DNA of 64,000 bases from Halorientalis sp. IM1011 (GCF_001989615.1 NZ_CP019069.1:1-64000); one strand, 5' to 3'; shown: positions 16,032 through 25,248, counted from the stretch's first letter. Notes: a model not told the origin generated them from the sequence alone. Numbers and translations: made by a program.

Positions 16032-17846
16032 TTAGGCGACCGAACTGTTGCGCTGGTCGACGTAGTAGAGGCGGAAGTCACCGTTCGACCGGACGCGGTG
16101 GATACCGGGCGTCGTCCGCAGGTCACGGAACCCGGACAGGGGATAGCGGAACCCCTCGTAGAGGGTGACCTCCTGCGCGAGGTCCCGGTCGGTGATCGGG
16201 ACGTACCGGTCGCTGTCGTAGTGTGTCGTGATGTTGTTGCCGAACACGTGGTCGGGGATCCCCTCCTCTTTGCCCTCGAACAGTTTGCCACCGGGTGTGG
16301 TGTCGGTGAACGTCGTCCCGTAGACGGCGTCGACGTACCGTCGGGGGCCGCCCCTGATACCCGCGTACTCGACGGCCGGGTCGCGGTGCTCGAAGGAACT
16401 CTCGTGGCCCTCCATCCCGGTCAGCGTGACCTGGTTCGACGGCTGGAAGATGTACGGCGAACTGTGGACGTGAGCGACCTGTGCGGCCAGCAGGGCGGTG
16501 AAGACGACGACGGCGAAAAAGCGCATCGTCCGCCAGGAGGGCCAGGGGATCGACACCGGCACGCCGTCGGCGAGGCCGACCGCGGCGATCACGGTGACGA
16601 CGACCATCGCCGCGCCGAGATACCGGAAGGGGAGGACGGAGACGCTCCCCGCGAAGAAGACGAGGAAGGTGCCCGAGAGCAGCGCCAGCCCGACTGCGAG
16701 ATACCGGAGCCGGGTCCCGCGGCGGGCAGGGTCGTCCATGCGCCCCAGCCAGCCCGCGAGGACGACGAAACCGGCGACGATCGAGAGCAAGAGGCTCACG
16801 CCGAACAGCTTGACGAACAGTTCGGGGACGCTCCCGCCGAGGATCTCCAGCGAGCTGGCCCGGGTTGTCACCTCGTCGCCGGGCGGTTCGGCCCCGAGCA
16901 GTCCCTCGACCAGGCCGCCCATCGCGCCGTGGAACCGCTCGAACCGTGGCGTCCACAGGAGGAAGGCCACCGTCGCCACGGCGAAGGGGGCGTAGAAGGG
17001 ACGCTGTCGACTGACCGGGTGATCGAGGTCCCAGCGGCGGAACAGCCACTGGACGGCGACGATCGCACTGAACAGGAGGAGGACGCTCCCTGCCTGCTGT
17101 GGGTGGAGGAGGACGACGGTGGCCGAGGCGAGCGCGAGCAGGACGCCGACGCCGCTGGCCGCTCGCGGGAACCCCGAATCGGGAAGTTCGAGGTATCTGA
17201 AGGCCAGATAGAGGACGAACGGGACGAAGAAGATCGCCTGGCTCGTGGGGTAGGGTTCGAGGAAGACGCTGACGTTGTTGATGGGGAGCACGAGCGCGCC
17301 GGCGACGGTGCCGGTCGCGAGCGCCCACCGCGAGTCGGCGATCTCTCGGACGCACAGCGGCACGAACGCCAGGAAGAGGGCGGTGAAGACGACGACCACG
17401 TACAGCATGGCTCGCGGCAGGCCGACGCCGACCACGCGGGAGACGAAGATCGACATCGAGTGGATGCCGGGGTAGAGGAAGCCGAAGGGGCTGAGGCGGT
17501 CCTCGGCCAGCAGGCGGGCGAATCCGAGGTGGGACAGCGAGTCGCCGGGGCCCCAGAAGTAGTAGTTCCGGAGCAGGGGCAGGGCGGCGACGGCGAGGAC
17601 ACTCGCGACGAGCAGGACGAGCGCACCCCGGCGGACGCCGCGGGTCACCGCGGGGTTGTAGGCGACGAACAGGGCGATGACGACGGCCAGGCCCAGACCG
17701 GCCCAGAAGGCGGTCGGGGTCGCCGCGTACACGTCGAGTTCGTAGCGGCGACCGGGGTCCAGCCACGCCGCGACGGTCGCGACCGCGAAGGCGAGATAGC
17801 CGAGGGCGAGCGCCAGCCGTGCCGACCGCACGGGCTCAGTACCCAT
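16032..17846 (-). CDS. Large multispanning membrane protein, GT-C-like
   Basis: 604 residues. About 12 hydrophobic helices fill residues 10-465, followed by a soluble domain of about 135 residues outside the membrane (EYAGIRGGPRRYVDAVYG and YVPITDRDLAQEVTLYEG). The large periplasm-facing-type loop after helix 3 (NYYFWGPGDSLSHLGFARLL) carries an acidic residue and resembles the first loop of GT-C glycosyltransferases and related haloarchaeal glycan membrane proteins. A polymerase or glycosyltransferase role is inference. It leads the operon with the flippase. Its ATAACAA promoter is at 17959-17965, implying a leader of about 85 nt. Confidence 0.75.
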   Translation of the reverse strand: MGTEPVRSARLALALGYLAFAVATVAAWLDPGRRYELDVYAATPTAFWAGLGLAVVIALFVAYNPAVTRGVRRGALVLLVASVLAVAALPLLRNYYFWGPGDSLSHLGFARLLAEDRLSPFGFLYPGIHSMSIFVSRVVGVGLPRAMLYVVVVFTALFLAFVPLCVREIADSRWALATGTVAGALVLPINNVSVFLEPYPTSQAIFFVPFVLYLAFRYLELPDSGFPRAASGVGVLLALASATVVLLHPQQAGSVLLLFSAIVAVQWLFRRWDLDHPVSRQRPFYAPFAVATVAFLLWTPRFERFHGAMGGLVEGLLGAEPPGDEVTTRASSLEILGGSVPELFVKLFGVSLLLSIVAGFVVLAGWLGRMDDPARRGTRLRYLAVGLALLSGTFLVFFAGSVSVLPFRYLGAAMVVVTVIAAVGLADGVPVSIPWPSWRTMRFFAVVVFTALLAAQVAHVHSSPYIFQPSNQVTLTGMEGHESSFEHRDPAVEYAGIRGGPRRYVDAVYGTTFTDTTPGGKLFEGKEEGIPDHVFGNNITTHYDSDRYVPITDRDLAQEVTLYEGFRYPLSGFRDLRTTPGIHRVRSNGDFRLYYVDQRNSSVA

Positions 17847-17958
17847 CGGTCACCCCTCTCCGGTCGGTTCTCGTTCGTTCGACCAGCGTGGAATGTGTCG
17901 ATCCAGTCATGTCGGGAGTCGTGGTGTCTGTCGGCTGGTCCGAACCGCTCGGCGGGCG

Positions 17959-17965
17959 TTGTTAT
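17959..17965 (-). promoter_or_regulatory. ATAACAA-type promoter of the membrane protein-flippase operon
   Basis: GCATAACAACGCC on the minus strand, 113 bp before the ATG at 17846. It is the only AT-rich element in the 17847-18035 gap and fits the shared motif. Confidence 0.45.
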
Positions 17966-18035
17966 GCGGCGCTTTGCCGACCCGTCGGGGCGTTCGGCCG
18001 TCGCTACGGTGGTAGACCGCGGTCGCTCGCGCGGG

Positions 18036-19043
18036 TCAGCCGGCCTCGTCCAGCACTTCGTCGTACACGCCGCGGATGCGCTCGCCCATCCGTTCGAGGC
18101 TGAGGTCGCGGGCGTGGTCGCGGCCGTTCGAGCGCTCCTCGGCGCGCAGGACCTCGACGAGACCCTCGACCAGTTCGGGGTCCGTCCGACCGACGGCCGA
18201 CGGGGTGACGCCGTCGAGGCGTTCGGGCACGTCGCCGACCGCCGTGGCCACGACCGGCGTGTTGCAGGCCATCGCCTCCTTGACGGTGTTGGGCGAGCCC
18301 TCCCGTTTCGAGGTCAACAGCAACACGTCCGCCGCGTTCATGTAGGTCGGCATCTCCGAGTGTGGCACGTCCGAGATCGTCTGGAGCGTGACCGACTCGT
18401 CCAGGTGTTCCCGTACGGTCTCGACCACCCGCCGGGCGCGGGGGAAGTCCTTGACCTCGCGTTTCGGCGGGTAGGGAAAGAGGACGTGTCGCGCCCCGTC
18501 GGACCAGCCCAGTTCGTCCCGGGCCTCGGCCTGCGGTTGCGGGGCGAACGTCTCCAGATCGACGCCGTGAGGGATGACGTGGCAGTCCCGGTCGAGTTCG
18601 GCGGCCATCCGGTCGGACATGACGATCACCGCGTCGACGTGGGGGACGAGCCGTCTGGTCACCCAGCCGTACTGGCCGAGCAGGTCCGAGCCCCACAGCG
18701 AGAGGACGACCGGGAGTCGAGGCTGGAGGACGGCGGGCGGCGCAGTCAGCCCGTAGTTGGCGTGCAGGAGGTCGTAGTCCCCCAGCGAGTGCCGGAGCGC
18801 CCGGGTTCCAAAGCGTGCGTAGTCCGCCAGCGAGCGCGTCCCGGTTGTGCCGGCCTTGACCGACGTGCTGTGGCTCTTGCCGGGCACGGCGACAGTCGTC
18901 GAGGAGACGCCGAAGGCGGCGAGGGTTCGCAACTGCCGTTTGTAGAACGTGGCCTCCTGGTTGGTCACGACGCTCAACACGTCGAGCGGACGCGCGGCGG
19001 CGTCGGTCCGGGTGTCGTCCCGGTGGCGGCTGCTGAGAGTCAC
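18036..19043 (-). CDS. Glycosyltransferase family 4
   Basis: 335 residues with a GT-B fold. The N-terminal half has LDVLSVVTNQEATFYKRQLR and the LHANYGLTAPPAVL strand. The nucleotide-sugar half has HVIPHGVDLETFAP, LFPYPPKREVKDFPRA and the donor-site motif LLLTSKREGSPNTVKEAMAC with the family E-x7-E glutamates. It would add a sugar to a lipid-linked acceptor on the cytoplasmic face. The GTG at 19043 overlaps the stop of the FemAB-like gene (GTGA), so the two genes are coupled; the frame stays open further upstream but only antisense to that gene. Confidence 0.9.
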   Translation of the reverse strand: MTLSSRHRDDTRTDAAARPLDVLSVVTNQEATFYKRQLRTLAAFGVSSTTVAVPGKSHSTSVKAGTTGTRSLADYARFGTRALRHSLGDYDLLHANYGLTAPPAVLQPRLPVVLSLWGSDLLGQYGWVTRRLVPHVDAVIVMSDRMAAELDRDCHVIPHGVDLETFAPQPQAEARDELGWSDGARHVLFPYPPKREVKDFPRARRVVETVREHLDESVTLQTISDVPHSEMPTYMNAADVLLLTSKREGSPNTVKEAMACNTPVVATAVGDVPERLDGVTPSAVGRTDPELVEGLVEVLRAEERSNGRDHARDLSLERMGERIRGVYDEVLDEAG

Positions 19044-20050
19044 CGGACTAGAGCTTGGTAGGTCTTTTTCGCGAGACTCATCGTTCGACCGCCCGATTCG
19101 ACGACGTAGTAGGGAACCAGTTCCGCGCCGAACTTGCTTTTGTACTGGCAGAGCCGTTCGGTGTTGGCCCCCATCAGGTCGTAGGTGGACACCGACTCCC
19201 GGGGCGGATCGTCGATGATGTCCTCGATGATTCGCCAGTGGAGCAGGCTGTTGAGGCCGACGCCGTCGTGGACGGTGCGGGTGCCGCCCTGCCAGAAGTA
19301 GGCGGCGTCGTTGGAGTAGAGGACGGTGATCCCGGTGAGGAACTGCCCGGACGAATCGCGGGCGACGTAGATCCGGGCGCGGTCGGTCTCCAGGAGCGAG
19401 GTCACCAGATCGGAGACGTAGGCCCACGAGAGGGGGTAGTTCCGGCCCTGCTCCTCGTAGCGGGCGCGGGTCTGTTCGTAGATGGCGCGGGCGTCGTTGC
19501 GGTCGCCGCGTTCGACGGTCACGTCGAGGTCCTCGGCGTCCCGTACGTCCCGGCGCAGGCTCTTGCTGAAGTCCTTGCGGACGGAGTCTGGGTCGCGGTC
19601 GTCGAGGTCGAGCTGGTAGGTGAACTGCGTTCCCAGATCGAAGTCCTGCCACCGGAACGGCCGGGGATCCGCGTAGGTCGTGTTACAGATCATCCGGAAC
19701 AGTTCCAGCGGGGAGTCGCTCTCGATCTCTTCGAGGACCGCCTCGGTGAACCGCCGGTTCACCTTCTCCTGTTTGCGGCGTTTCGGGCTCTGTGGCATCA
19801 ACACGGGGCCCAGGCGCGGGACGCTCAGGCCCGGTGGCGGGGAGAACACGAGCGTGCTAAACAGTCGCTCCGCGACCACGACCGGCATCAGCCCGACCGG
19901 TTGATCGCCCTTGTACCCCGCGAACAGTCGGAGGTCGCCGTCGACGTGTTCGCCGAGTACTTCGAGGGCGGCCGGCGCGTGGAACACCTCGAAGCCCGCG
20001 TCGGGGAGCACCGACTCCCACTCGTCTATCTCGATAGGTTCGACTCGCAT
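19040..20050 (-). CDS. GNAT/FemAB-like acyltransferase
   Basis: 336 residues. Two GNAT-like halves as in FemAB/lipid II:glycine glycyltransferase relatives: KDFSKSLRRDVRDAEDLDVT in the first half, and the second half with DSSGQFLTGITVLYSNDAAYFWQGGT and the C-terminal YDLMGANTERLCQYKSKFGA block. Family members use aminoacyl-tRNA or acyl-CoA to acylate amino groups; archaeal substrates are unknown, and an amino-sugar is a reasonable guess here. It has a paralogue at 49.3-50.4 kb with the same YDLVGANNRRIAQYKSKFAPEL block. The start at ATG 20050 is 36 bp from an ATAACAA element. Confidence 0.85.
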   Translation of the reverse strand: MRVEPIEIDEWESVLPDAGFEVFHAPAALEVLGEHVDGDLRLFAGYKGDQPVGLMPVVVAERLFSTLVFSPPPGLSVPRLGPVLMPQSPKRRKQEKVNRRFTEAVLEEIESDSPLELFRMICNTTYADPRPFRWQDFDLGTQFTYQLDLDDRDPDSVRKDFSKSLRRDVRDAEDLDVTVERGDRNDARAIYEQTRARYEEQGRNYPLSWAYVSDLVTSLLETDRARIYVARDSSGQFLTGITVLYSNDAAYFWQGGTRTVHDGVGLNSLLHWRIIEDIIDDPPRESVSTYDLMGANTERLCQYKSKFGAELVPYYVVESGGRTMSLAKKTYQALVR

Positions 20051-20085
20051 CGCTGAATCTGCCGACGAATTGCGGAGTCACACCT

Positions 20086-20092
20086 TTGTTAT
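20086..20092 (-). promoter_or_regulatory. ATAACAA-type promoter of the FemAB-like/GT4 operon
   Basis: GATAACAAAGGTG on the minus strand ends 36 bp before the ATG at 20050. Confidence 0.55.
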
Positions 20093-20146
20093 CGAGGGCT
20101 TACCGGCCCCACGGTGTGACCACCCGCCGATCCTTTCGCGTGCGTG

Positions 20147-21064
20147 TCATTGTTGCTGTGGCGTCGACTGCGGGTCGCCCGCCGTCGGGTGATCCATGCT
20201 CGCGTAGAGGTCACCCAGTGGACCGACCCAGGCGTCCATGTCGAGCGCTCGCTCGATCAGCCGGCGGTAGAGCCGCTCGTAGCCGGCGTAGTCGTCGCTG
20301 AAGTACCGCGGGTGCCACAGGACCGACATCGCCGCCTCGTTCTCGCGGGCCTCACACAACAGCGACTCACAGATGCTCCAGGCGCGGTCCCACTCGGTCT
20401 CGGGATCGGGGAGGGTCTGTTCCATGACGGTCACGGGGAAGACGACGAAGGCGTCGTCGAACGGGCGGAGCGGTTCGTAGCGGTCCCGGAAGCCGTAGGT
20501 GTCTCGCGAGCCCGGTGTCGCGTCGTAGCGTAACCCGACGGCGCGCTGGCGGATCCAGGTGTCGGGGCGCTCGCAGTTGAGGTAGTGCTGGCGGCCGCCG
20601 AGGATGTCGTGGCCGAGGATCTCCTCGATCCGGGACTTCTCGTCGGCGAGCATCGTCGCGTCGCGGTAGGACTCGTAGGAGCCGTGGAGGCCGACCTCCC
20701 AGCCGCCACGGTCGAGGTCCCGGATCACCTCGCGAACGTCGTCGTCAGCGAGGGAGTAGCGGCCGGCGTAGAGCCGCCAGGCCGTCGGATCGGCCAGATC
20801 GACGGGCGGGCGGTCACCGAACAGCGACTGCTCGTCGAGGAAGTACCAGCTCGACCGGACGCCGTGACTCGCCTCGATGTCCATCACGCGCTCGAACGTC
20901 CAGTAGGGGTTGCGGCCCGGAACGAGATCGAGCAGGTGACGAGGGTTTCTGTCCGTGAGCGCGTAGTACAGCGACTGATAGGTCTTGTACGGCCGGTCCA
21001 CGTCGTGGGAGAGACAGAGCGCGAACTCGGCTCCGTCGGCGACGGTTCCATCCAGCCAGCTCAT
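20147..21064 (-). CDS. Polysaccharide deacetylase-like protein (1)
   Basis: 305 residues with an NodB-type TIM-barrel core. The first metal motif is CLSHDVDRP at about 17, where the Asp is in the right place, and the second is GWEVGLHGSYESYRD at about 120 with the HxxxS-like histidine. The later part has AMSVLWHPRYFSDDYAGYERL, the expected C-terminal histidine region. Such enzymes remove N-acetyl groups from amino sugars using a divalent metal. It overlaps the preceding gene by four bases (ATGA), so the two deacetylases are coupled. Confidence 0.85.
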   Translation of the reverse strand: MSWLDGTVADGAEFALCLSHDVDRPYKTYQSLYYALTDRNPRHLLDLVPGRNPYWTFERVMDIEASHGVRSSWYFLDEQSLFGDRPPVDLADPTAWRLYAGRYSLADDDVREVIRDLDRGGWEVGLHGSYESYRDATMLADEKSRIEEILGHDILGGRQHYLNCERPDTWIRQRAVGLRYDATPGSRDTYGFRDRYEPLRPFDDAFVVFPVTVMEQTLPDPETEWDRAWSICESLLCEARENEAAMSVLWHPRYFSDDYAGYERLYRRLIERALDMDAWVGPLGDLYASMDHPTAGDPQSTPQQQ

Positions 21065-21906
21065 GAAGAGACCAGTGTGAGGCCGCGTTTGACGGCGTTG
21101 ACCGCCGCGTCTTTGGCGCCCTCGACGATGCGTTCCGGTCGGCTCCCCGCCCAGCGATTGGGATGGGAGAGCAGACAGAGGCGGTCGACCTGCCCCGAGA
21201 GCATGAGGCCGGCCAGTTCCGGCGTCGTGTCGACCTGCACCCGCTTGTCGCCCTCGCCCATCGTGTGGTCTTTGACCTTGAGGTCGCCGTCCCGCCAGGT
21301 TCGGCCGGTGTCGGAGAAGTAGGTCACGTCGGTGAAGTCCATCGAGAGGTACGCCTCGCCCAGCAGGTCGAACTGGTCGAAGTCGGCGTGCTCCCAGAGG
21401 TCGCGGTTGTCGTGGGCCGAGAGGGGGTTGCCGTGCATACAGACCGTGTCCACGTCGACGAGCGACCGGAGGCGGTCGAGTTCGGTCGCGAAGGAGTCGA
21501 CGGCCGCCCGGGGGTCGCCGTCGGCCCGGTCGAGGTCCTCGTAGTGGTAACCGATCTCGTGGCCGAGTGCGGCGATTCGCTCGACGATCTCCGGACGGAA
21601 CGTCTTCTCGATGGTCCTGAAGTAGTACGTACTCCGTACGTCGCGTTCGGCTTCGATCCGAGCCATCGCCAGGGCGTTGCGCGGCTTGCGGTCCACGTCG
21701 TGGCGGAGGACGGCGAACCGGTCGGGCAGGTCGGTCCCGCCGTCCGGGGTGGCGGCTGGCTCGCTGGTGCGCTCCGGTCGCGACCCGGCCGCTGCGTCGC
21801 GGCGGCCGAGGTACTCGCGGACCGTGAGGAACTCGTAGCCGGCCGCCAGTCCCGCGTCGAGGAGGCGGCCGTACATCGGATAGGTGAAATCAGCGTATCG
21901 GGACAT
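21061..21906 (-). CDS. Polysaccharide deacetylase-like protein (2)
   Basis: 281 residues. The NodB-like first motif is FAVLRHDVDRKPRNALAMAR and the second is LGHEIGYHYEDLDRADGDP, giving the expected Asp and His residues. A further conserved segment is VCMHGNPLSAHDNRDLW, and the end holds CLLSHPNRWAG. I chose ATG 21906 (SRYADFTYPMYGRLL follows), though a GTG at 21996 would extend it by 30 low-quality residues. With the ATAACTA element at 22018-22024 the 21906 start gives a leader of about 85 nt. Coupled by ATGA overlap to the next deacetylase. Confidence 0.85.
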   Translation of the reverse strand: MSRYADFTYPMYGRLLDAGLAAGYEFLTVREYLGRRDAAAGSRPERTSEPAATPDGGTDLPDRFAVLRHDVDRKPRNALAMARIEAERDVRSTYYFRTIEKTFRPEIVERIAALGHEIGYHYEDLDRADGDPRAAVDSFATELDRLRSLVDVDTVCMHGNPLSAHDNRDLWEHADFDQFDLLGEAYLSMDFTDVTYFSDTGRTWRDGDLKVKDHTMGEGDKRVQVDTTPELAGLMLSGQVDRLCLLSHPNRWAGSRPERIVEGAKDAAVNAVKRGLTLVSS

Positions 21907-22017
21907 CGGGAGGCCTCCGTGGGGTGTTCGCGGTGACCGGACGGCGACGGTGGGCGCAGGCCGCGCCACCGTCGGCCGCGGTCCGTTCTTCGTCACCCGC
22001 TGGCCACGCTGGCGGCT

Positions 22018-22024
22018 TAGTTAT
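22018..22024 (-). promoter_or_regulatory. ATAACTA-type promoter of the deacetylase pair
   Basis: GCATAACTAAGCC on the minus strand. It is divergent from the DUF354 gene's own ATAACTT element, 190 bp away. Confidence 0.4.
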
Positions 22025-22208
22025 GCCCGTCCTGTCCGGCAGTAGGAGCGTGGTGGACAGTAGAACAGTTCCATCGGACGGGCGATCACCGGGACCGGGA
22101 ACCGACGCCGGGACTCGGCTTCGTGGCCCCCGCTCGGCCCGAGAATCGCACGCGTCCGTCGGGCCACCGACGCCGGCCGTCGAGCCCGGAGCCGCTCCTA
22201 ACCTGAGG

Positions 22209-22215
22209 ATAACTT
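22209..22215 (+). promoter_or_regulatory. ATAACTT-type promoter of the DUF354 gene
   Basis: GGATAACTTAGG ends 27 bp before the ATG at 22242, the same spacing as at 7.5, 10.9, 47.7 and 52.7 kb. Confidence 0.5.
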
Positions 22216-22241
22216 AGGCGAGCGGGACGGTCCGATCGTCC

Positions 22242-23348
22242 ATGACCGGGGACACGCGACGGGTGCTGTTCGACATCAACCACCCGGCACAGGTCCACCT
22301 GTTCCGACCCGTCATCCGCGATCTGGAGGGCCGGGGTCACGAGACGCTGGTCACCTCACGGGACAAGGAGATCACGACGGAACTGCTTGACGCGTACGAC
22401 ATCCCACACGAGTGCCTCTCGACCGAGGGGGGCGGTCTGCTCGCGACGGTCGCCGAGATGGCCGTCAAGGGCGTCCGCCTCTTCGAGATCGCGCGGGAGT
22501 TCGACCCGGACGTGGTGGTCGCCCGGCCCAACCCACCGGCGATCTACGTGGCCAACTTGCTCGGCGCTCGCACCGTGATGCTGCGGGACACGGTCATCCC
22601 CTCGCGGTTCCTGCGAGCCTGCTACCGCGGGCTGATGCTCCCGTTCGTCGACGACCTCTGTGCTCCCGAGGGGTTCGAGACGGACCTGACCGGCGGTCGG
22701 AACCACACCCTCGGGTTTCAGGAGCTGACCTACCTGCATCCAGACCGGTTCGAGCCGGACCGCGACCGGCTGGCGGCCCACGGCGTCGCGACCGACGAAC
22801 CCTACTTCGTCCTCCGGTTCGCCGCCTGGGAGGCCTACCACGACGTGGGCGGCGGGGGCTGGTCGACCGAGGGCAAGCGTGAACTGATCGACGCCCTCTC
22901 GGAGTACGGGACGGTGTACGTCACGAGCGAGGCCGACCTGCCCGCCGAGTTCGCCGAGTACGAGTTGACGGTGCCGTCCCACCTGATCCACGACCTGCTG
23001 TACTTCGCGAACCTGTACGCAGGTGACTCCCAGACGATGGCGACCGAGGCGGCGCTGCTGGGGACGCCGGTGATCCGGGTCAACTCAAAGGTCGGCGACC
23101 ACGAGATGCACAACTTCGAGGACCTGGAACGTCGGGGCCTGCTCTACTCGTTCCGGGACGAGGGATCGGCGCTGGCGAAGGCCCGTGAACTCGTGGATGG
23201 AGAGGACGGGATCGACTGGCAGCGCCGTCGGCGCGAGTTGATCGCCGACAAACCGGACGTCGGGGCGTACCTGCGCGACCTGATCCTCGACCCGGACGCT
23301 GCGGACTTGGATCTCGAAAACCGACGGCTGACGGCCGCGTCGAGTTGA
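22242..23348 (+). CDS. DUF354 family glycosyltransferase-like protein
   Basis: 368 residues with a GT-B-like fold. The N-terminus RRVLFDINHPAQVHLFRPVI and the block YVANLLGARTVMLRDTVIP are diagnostic of DUF354. The C-terminal half contains YFVLRFAAWEAYHDVGGGGW and LLYFANLYAGDSQTMATEAA followed by LLGTPVIRVNSKVGDHEMHN, a likely sugar-nucleotide site. The family resembles UDP-GlcNAc 2-epimerases and MurG-type transferases and occurs in surface-polysaccharide clusters. The exact reaction is unknown. It is transcribed alone on the plus strand from the middle of the cluster. Confidence 0.85.
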   Translation: MTGDTRRVLFDINHPAQVHLFRPVIRDLEGRGHETLVTSRDKEITTELLDAYDIPHECLSTEGGGLLATVAEMAVKGVRLFEIAREFDPDVVVARPNPPAIYVANLLGARTVMLRDTVIPSRFLRACYRGLMLPFVDDLCAPEGFETDLTGGRNHTLGFQELTYLHPDRFEPDRDRLAAHGVATDEPYFVLRFAAWEAYHDVGGGGWSTEGKRELIDALSEYGTVYVTSEADLPAEFAEYELTVPSHLIHDLLYFANLYAGDSQTMATEAALLGTPVIRVNSKVGDHEMHNFEDLERRGLLYSFRDEGSALAKARELVDGEDGIDWQRRRRELIADKPDVGAYLRDLILDPDAADLDLENRRLTAASS

Positions 23349-23402
23349 GCGGCGGCGCCTGGCCACTCCCGTTGCACGGTGCTTATCGGTCCTTGGCTCG
23401 CC

Positions 23403-23409
23403 ATAACAA
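23403..23409 (+). promoter_or_regulatory. ATAACAA-type promoter of the second Gfo/Idh gene
   Basis: CCATAACAATGTG ends 28 bp before the ATG at 23437, again the leaderless spacing. Confidence 0.55.
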
Positions 23410-23436
23410 TGTGTTCTGGGCACCCGAGCGAAGCCC

Positions 23437-24540
23437 ATGTCGTTACGCACAGCCGTCGTCGGCGGCGGGACGGTTTCGGGCAACCACCTCGATGGGATCG
23501 ATTCGATGCCGTTGACGACGCTCGCGGCCTTCTGCGATATCGACGAGGACCGCGTCAGGGAGGTCGCGGCGGAGTACGGCGTCACCGGCTACACCGACGT
23601 AGAGACGATGCTGGCCGAGGCCGACCTCGACTGGATCCACCTCTGTACGCCGGTCGGAACGCACCTCGATCTGGCGACGAAAGCCATCGAGGCCGGGGTT
23701 CCGGTGTTGATCCAGAAGCCGATCACGGAGACCGCAGCGGAGTACGAGCGACTCGCCGAGGCCGCCCGCGAGCACGGCGTCCACGTCTCGGCGGTCCACA
23801 ACCACGTCTTCGATCCGGCGATGCGGGAGCTGACGACGGCGCTCCAGGGCGACGCGGTCGGCGAGGTCCGGGCGGTAGACGTGCGCTACACCGGGCAGAC
23901 CTACCCCGACGACGTGCGCCGGGGCGAGTGGGCCTTCGACCTCCCGGGCGGCGAGTTCGAGGAGGGCCTGCCACATCCGCTGTACCTGTTGCTCCGCGTT
24001 GGGGGGTATCCGCGGTCGGAAGAGGAGGTACAGGTCGTCACGCACTGCCGCGGCGAGTACGAGCGCCCGTTCACCTACGACGGGGCGAAGATCCAGTACT
24101 GTAGCCAGGACGACCTGCTCTGTAGCGCGACGCTGACGCCTGGGACGGTTCCGGACAAGAGCGTCACCGTCCACGGCGAGGACGGCGTGTTGATCGCCGA
24201 CCTGATCTCACAGACGCTGGTGACGCTCGACCGGGATTATCAGGCCTCGCCGATCGCTCGCGCACGCAGCAACGTCGACCGCGCCATCGCCCGCCTCCGG
24301 GGCAACGTCGCGAACCTGCGGCGCGTGATCGACCGTCGCCGGAACGACGACTGGGAGACGAAAACGGAACTCGACGCCCACGCCTACCAGTTCGAGGCGG
24401 AAGCGCTGGCGCTCATGGGCGACCGCGAGCCACCGGTCCCGCTGGAGGAGGGCGGCTGGACGATCCGCCTGATGGAGGCGGTCCGCGACGCCGCGGCCGA
24501 CCGGACCGAGGCCACGCAGGACGTGTCGGTCTCGAACTGA
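23437..24540 (+). CDS. Gfo/Idh/MocA family oxidoreductase
   Basis: 367 residues. The N-terminal Rossmann strand reads TAVVGGGTVSGNHLDGI. The family EKP motif is replaced by VLIQKPITETAAEYERL: the lysine and proline are kept but the glutamate is a glutamine. The C-terminal domain has HVSAVHNHVFDPAMRELT and WAFDLPGGEFEEGLPHPLYLLL, with a His where the catalytic histidine is expected. Residues 285-320 hold an extra basic helix (RARSNVDRAIARLRGNVANL). It is likely an NAD-dependent sugar dehydrogenase of the cluster. It is convergent with the acyltransferase gene. Confidence 0.85.
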   Translation: MSLRTAVVGGGTVSGNHLDGIDSMPLTTLAAFCDIDEDRVREVAAEYGVTGYTDVETMLAEADLDWIHLCTPVGTHLDLATKAIEAGVPVLIQKPITETAAEYERLAEAAREHGVHVSAVHNHVFDPAMRELTTALQGDAVGEVRAVDVRYTGQTYPDDVRRGEWAFDLPGGEFEEGLPHPLYLLLRVGGYPRSEEEVQVVTHCRGEYERPFTYDGAKIQYCSQDDLLCSATLTPGTVPDKSVTVHGEDGVLIADLISQTLVTLDRDYQASPIARARSNVDRAIARLRGNVANLRRVIDRRRNDDWETKTELDAHAYQFEAEALALMGDREPPVPLEEGGWTIRLMEAVRDAAADRTEATQDVSVSN

Positions 24541-24565
24541 TCGGCCCGACGGCCGTCGCAGTTCC

Positions 24566-25183
24566 TCAGCGCTCGTTTTCGCCGTCCAGTTTCTCGGGTA
24601 GCGGGTAGTGTTCGGCGGGGACGCCGGCCGCGAGCGTCTCGGGCGGCACGTCCTCGGTGACGACTGCGCCGGCGGCGACGAAGGCTCGCTCGCCGACGGT
24701 CACGCCCGGCAGGACTGTGGCGTTCGCGCCGACGGAGGCGTGGGATTCGAGCGTCGGGCCAGTCAGGCCCACGTCCGTCCTGAGGGGGTAGGGATCGTTC
24801 GTCAGGACGGCGTGCGGGCCGAGAAAGACGCCGTCGCCGACGGTCGTTTCGGGCGGGACGTACACGCCAGTCTGGACGCTCACGCCGTCGCCGACCGTGC
24901 AGGTGCCGTCGAGGACGGCGTTGGTCCCGAGGAGCACGTCGTCGCCGACGCTCGTGTCCTCCCGGACGATGGCGTAGTGGCCGGTCGTGAAGTTCCGGCC
25001 GATCCGCACGTCCGGATAGACGATCGTCCCCGATCTGATGGTCGCGCCGTCGCCGATCCGCGGCGGCTCCTCGCCCGCGTCCGGCGGCAGGAACTCGACC
25101 GACGATGCGATCTCACAGTCCTCGCCGATCCGTGTATCGGTCACGTTTGTCACCCCGGGAGCGACCGCGCCCGCGACGCACAC
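24566..25183 (-). CDS. Left-handed beta-helix (hexapeptide repeat) acyltransferase
   Basis: 205 residues made of hexapeptide repeats ([LIV]GxxxX): DTRIGEDCEIASSVEF, GDGATIRSGTIVYPDVRIG, VGDDVLLGTNAVLDG, VGDGVFLGPHAVLTNDPYP, then SVGANATVLPGVTVGERAFV. The end matches WbpD/WlbB-type N-acetyltransferases (AGAVVTEDVP..AAGVPAEHYPL), which acetylate the 3-amino group of UDP-sugars. Together with the DegT and Gfo/Idh genes it completes a plausible 3-acetamido-sugar route; this is inference. GTG starts at 25183, 25153 or 25144 are all possible; the second or third begins nearer the first repeat. Confidence 0.85.
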   Translation of the reverse strand: MCVAGAVAPGVTNVTDTRIGEDCEIASSVEFLPPDAGEEPPRIGDGATIRSGTIVYPDVRIGRNFTTGHYAIVREDTSVGDDVLLGTNAVLDGTCTVGDGVSVQTGVYVPPETTVGDGVFLGPHAVLTNDPYPLRTDVGLTGPTLESHASVGANATVLPGVTVGERAFVAAGAVVTEDVPPETLAAGVPAEHYPLPEKLDGENER

Positions 25184-25241
25184 GGTGGCCCGCCACCGGC
25201 CAGCCCCACCCGGTGAGTCGTGGCTTACCGCGGTAATGGCT

Positions 25242-25248
25242 TTGTTAT
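25242..25248 (-). promoter_or_regulatory. ATAACAA-type promoter of the acyltransferase gene
   Basis: CCATAACAAAGCC on the minus strand, 59 bp before the GTG at 25183. The remainder of 25184-25458 holds nothing else except a GTAACGAAG element at 25423, 30 bp before the plus-strand deacetylase. Confidence 0.5.

Noticed and set aside
16098-19061. A 987-residue open frame opposite the glycan membrane protein and glycosyltransferase genes
   Set aside because: Its translation is Gly/Arg/Asp-rich without any domain and runs antisense across three well-supported genes. Long antisense frames are expected in DNA of this GC content.
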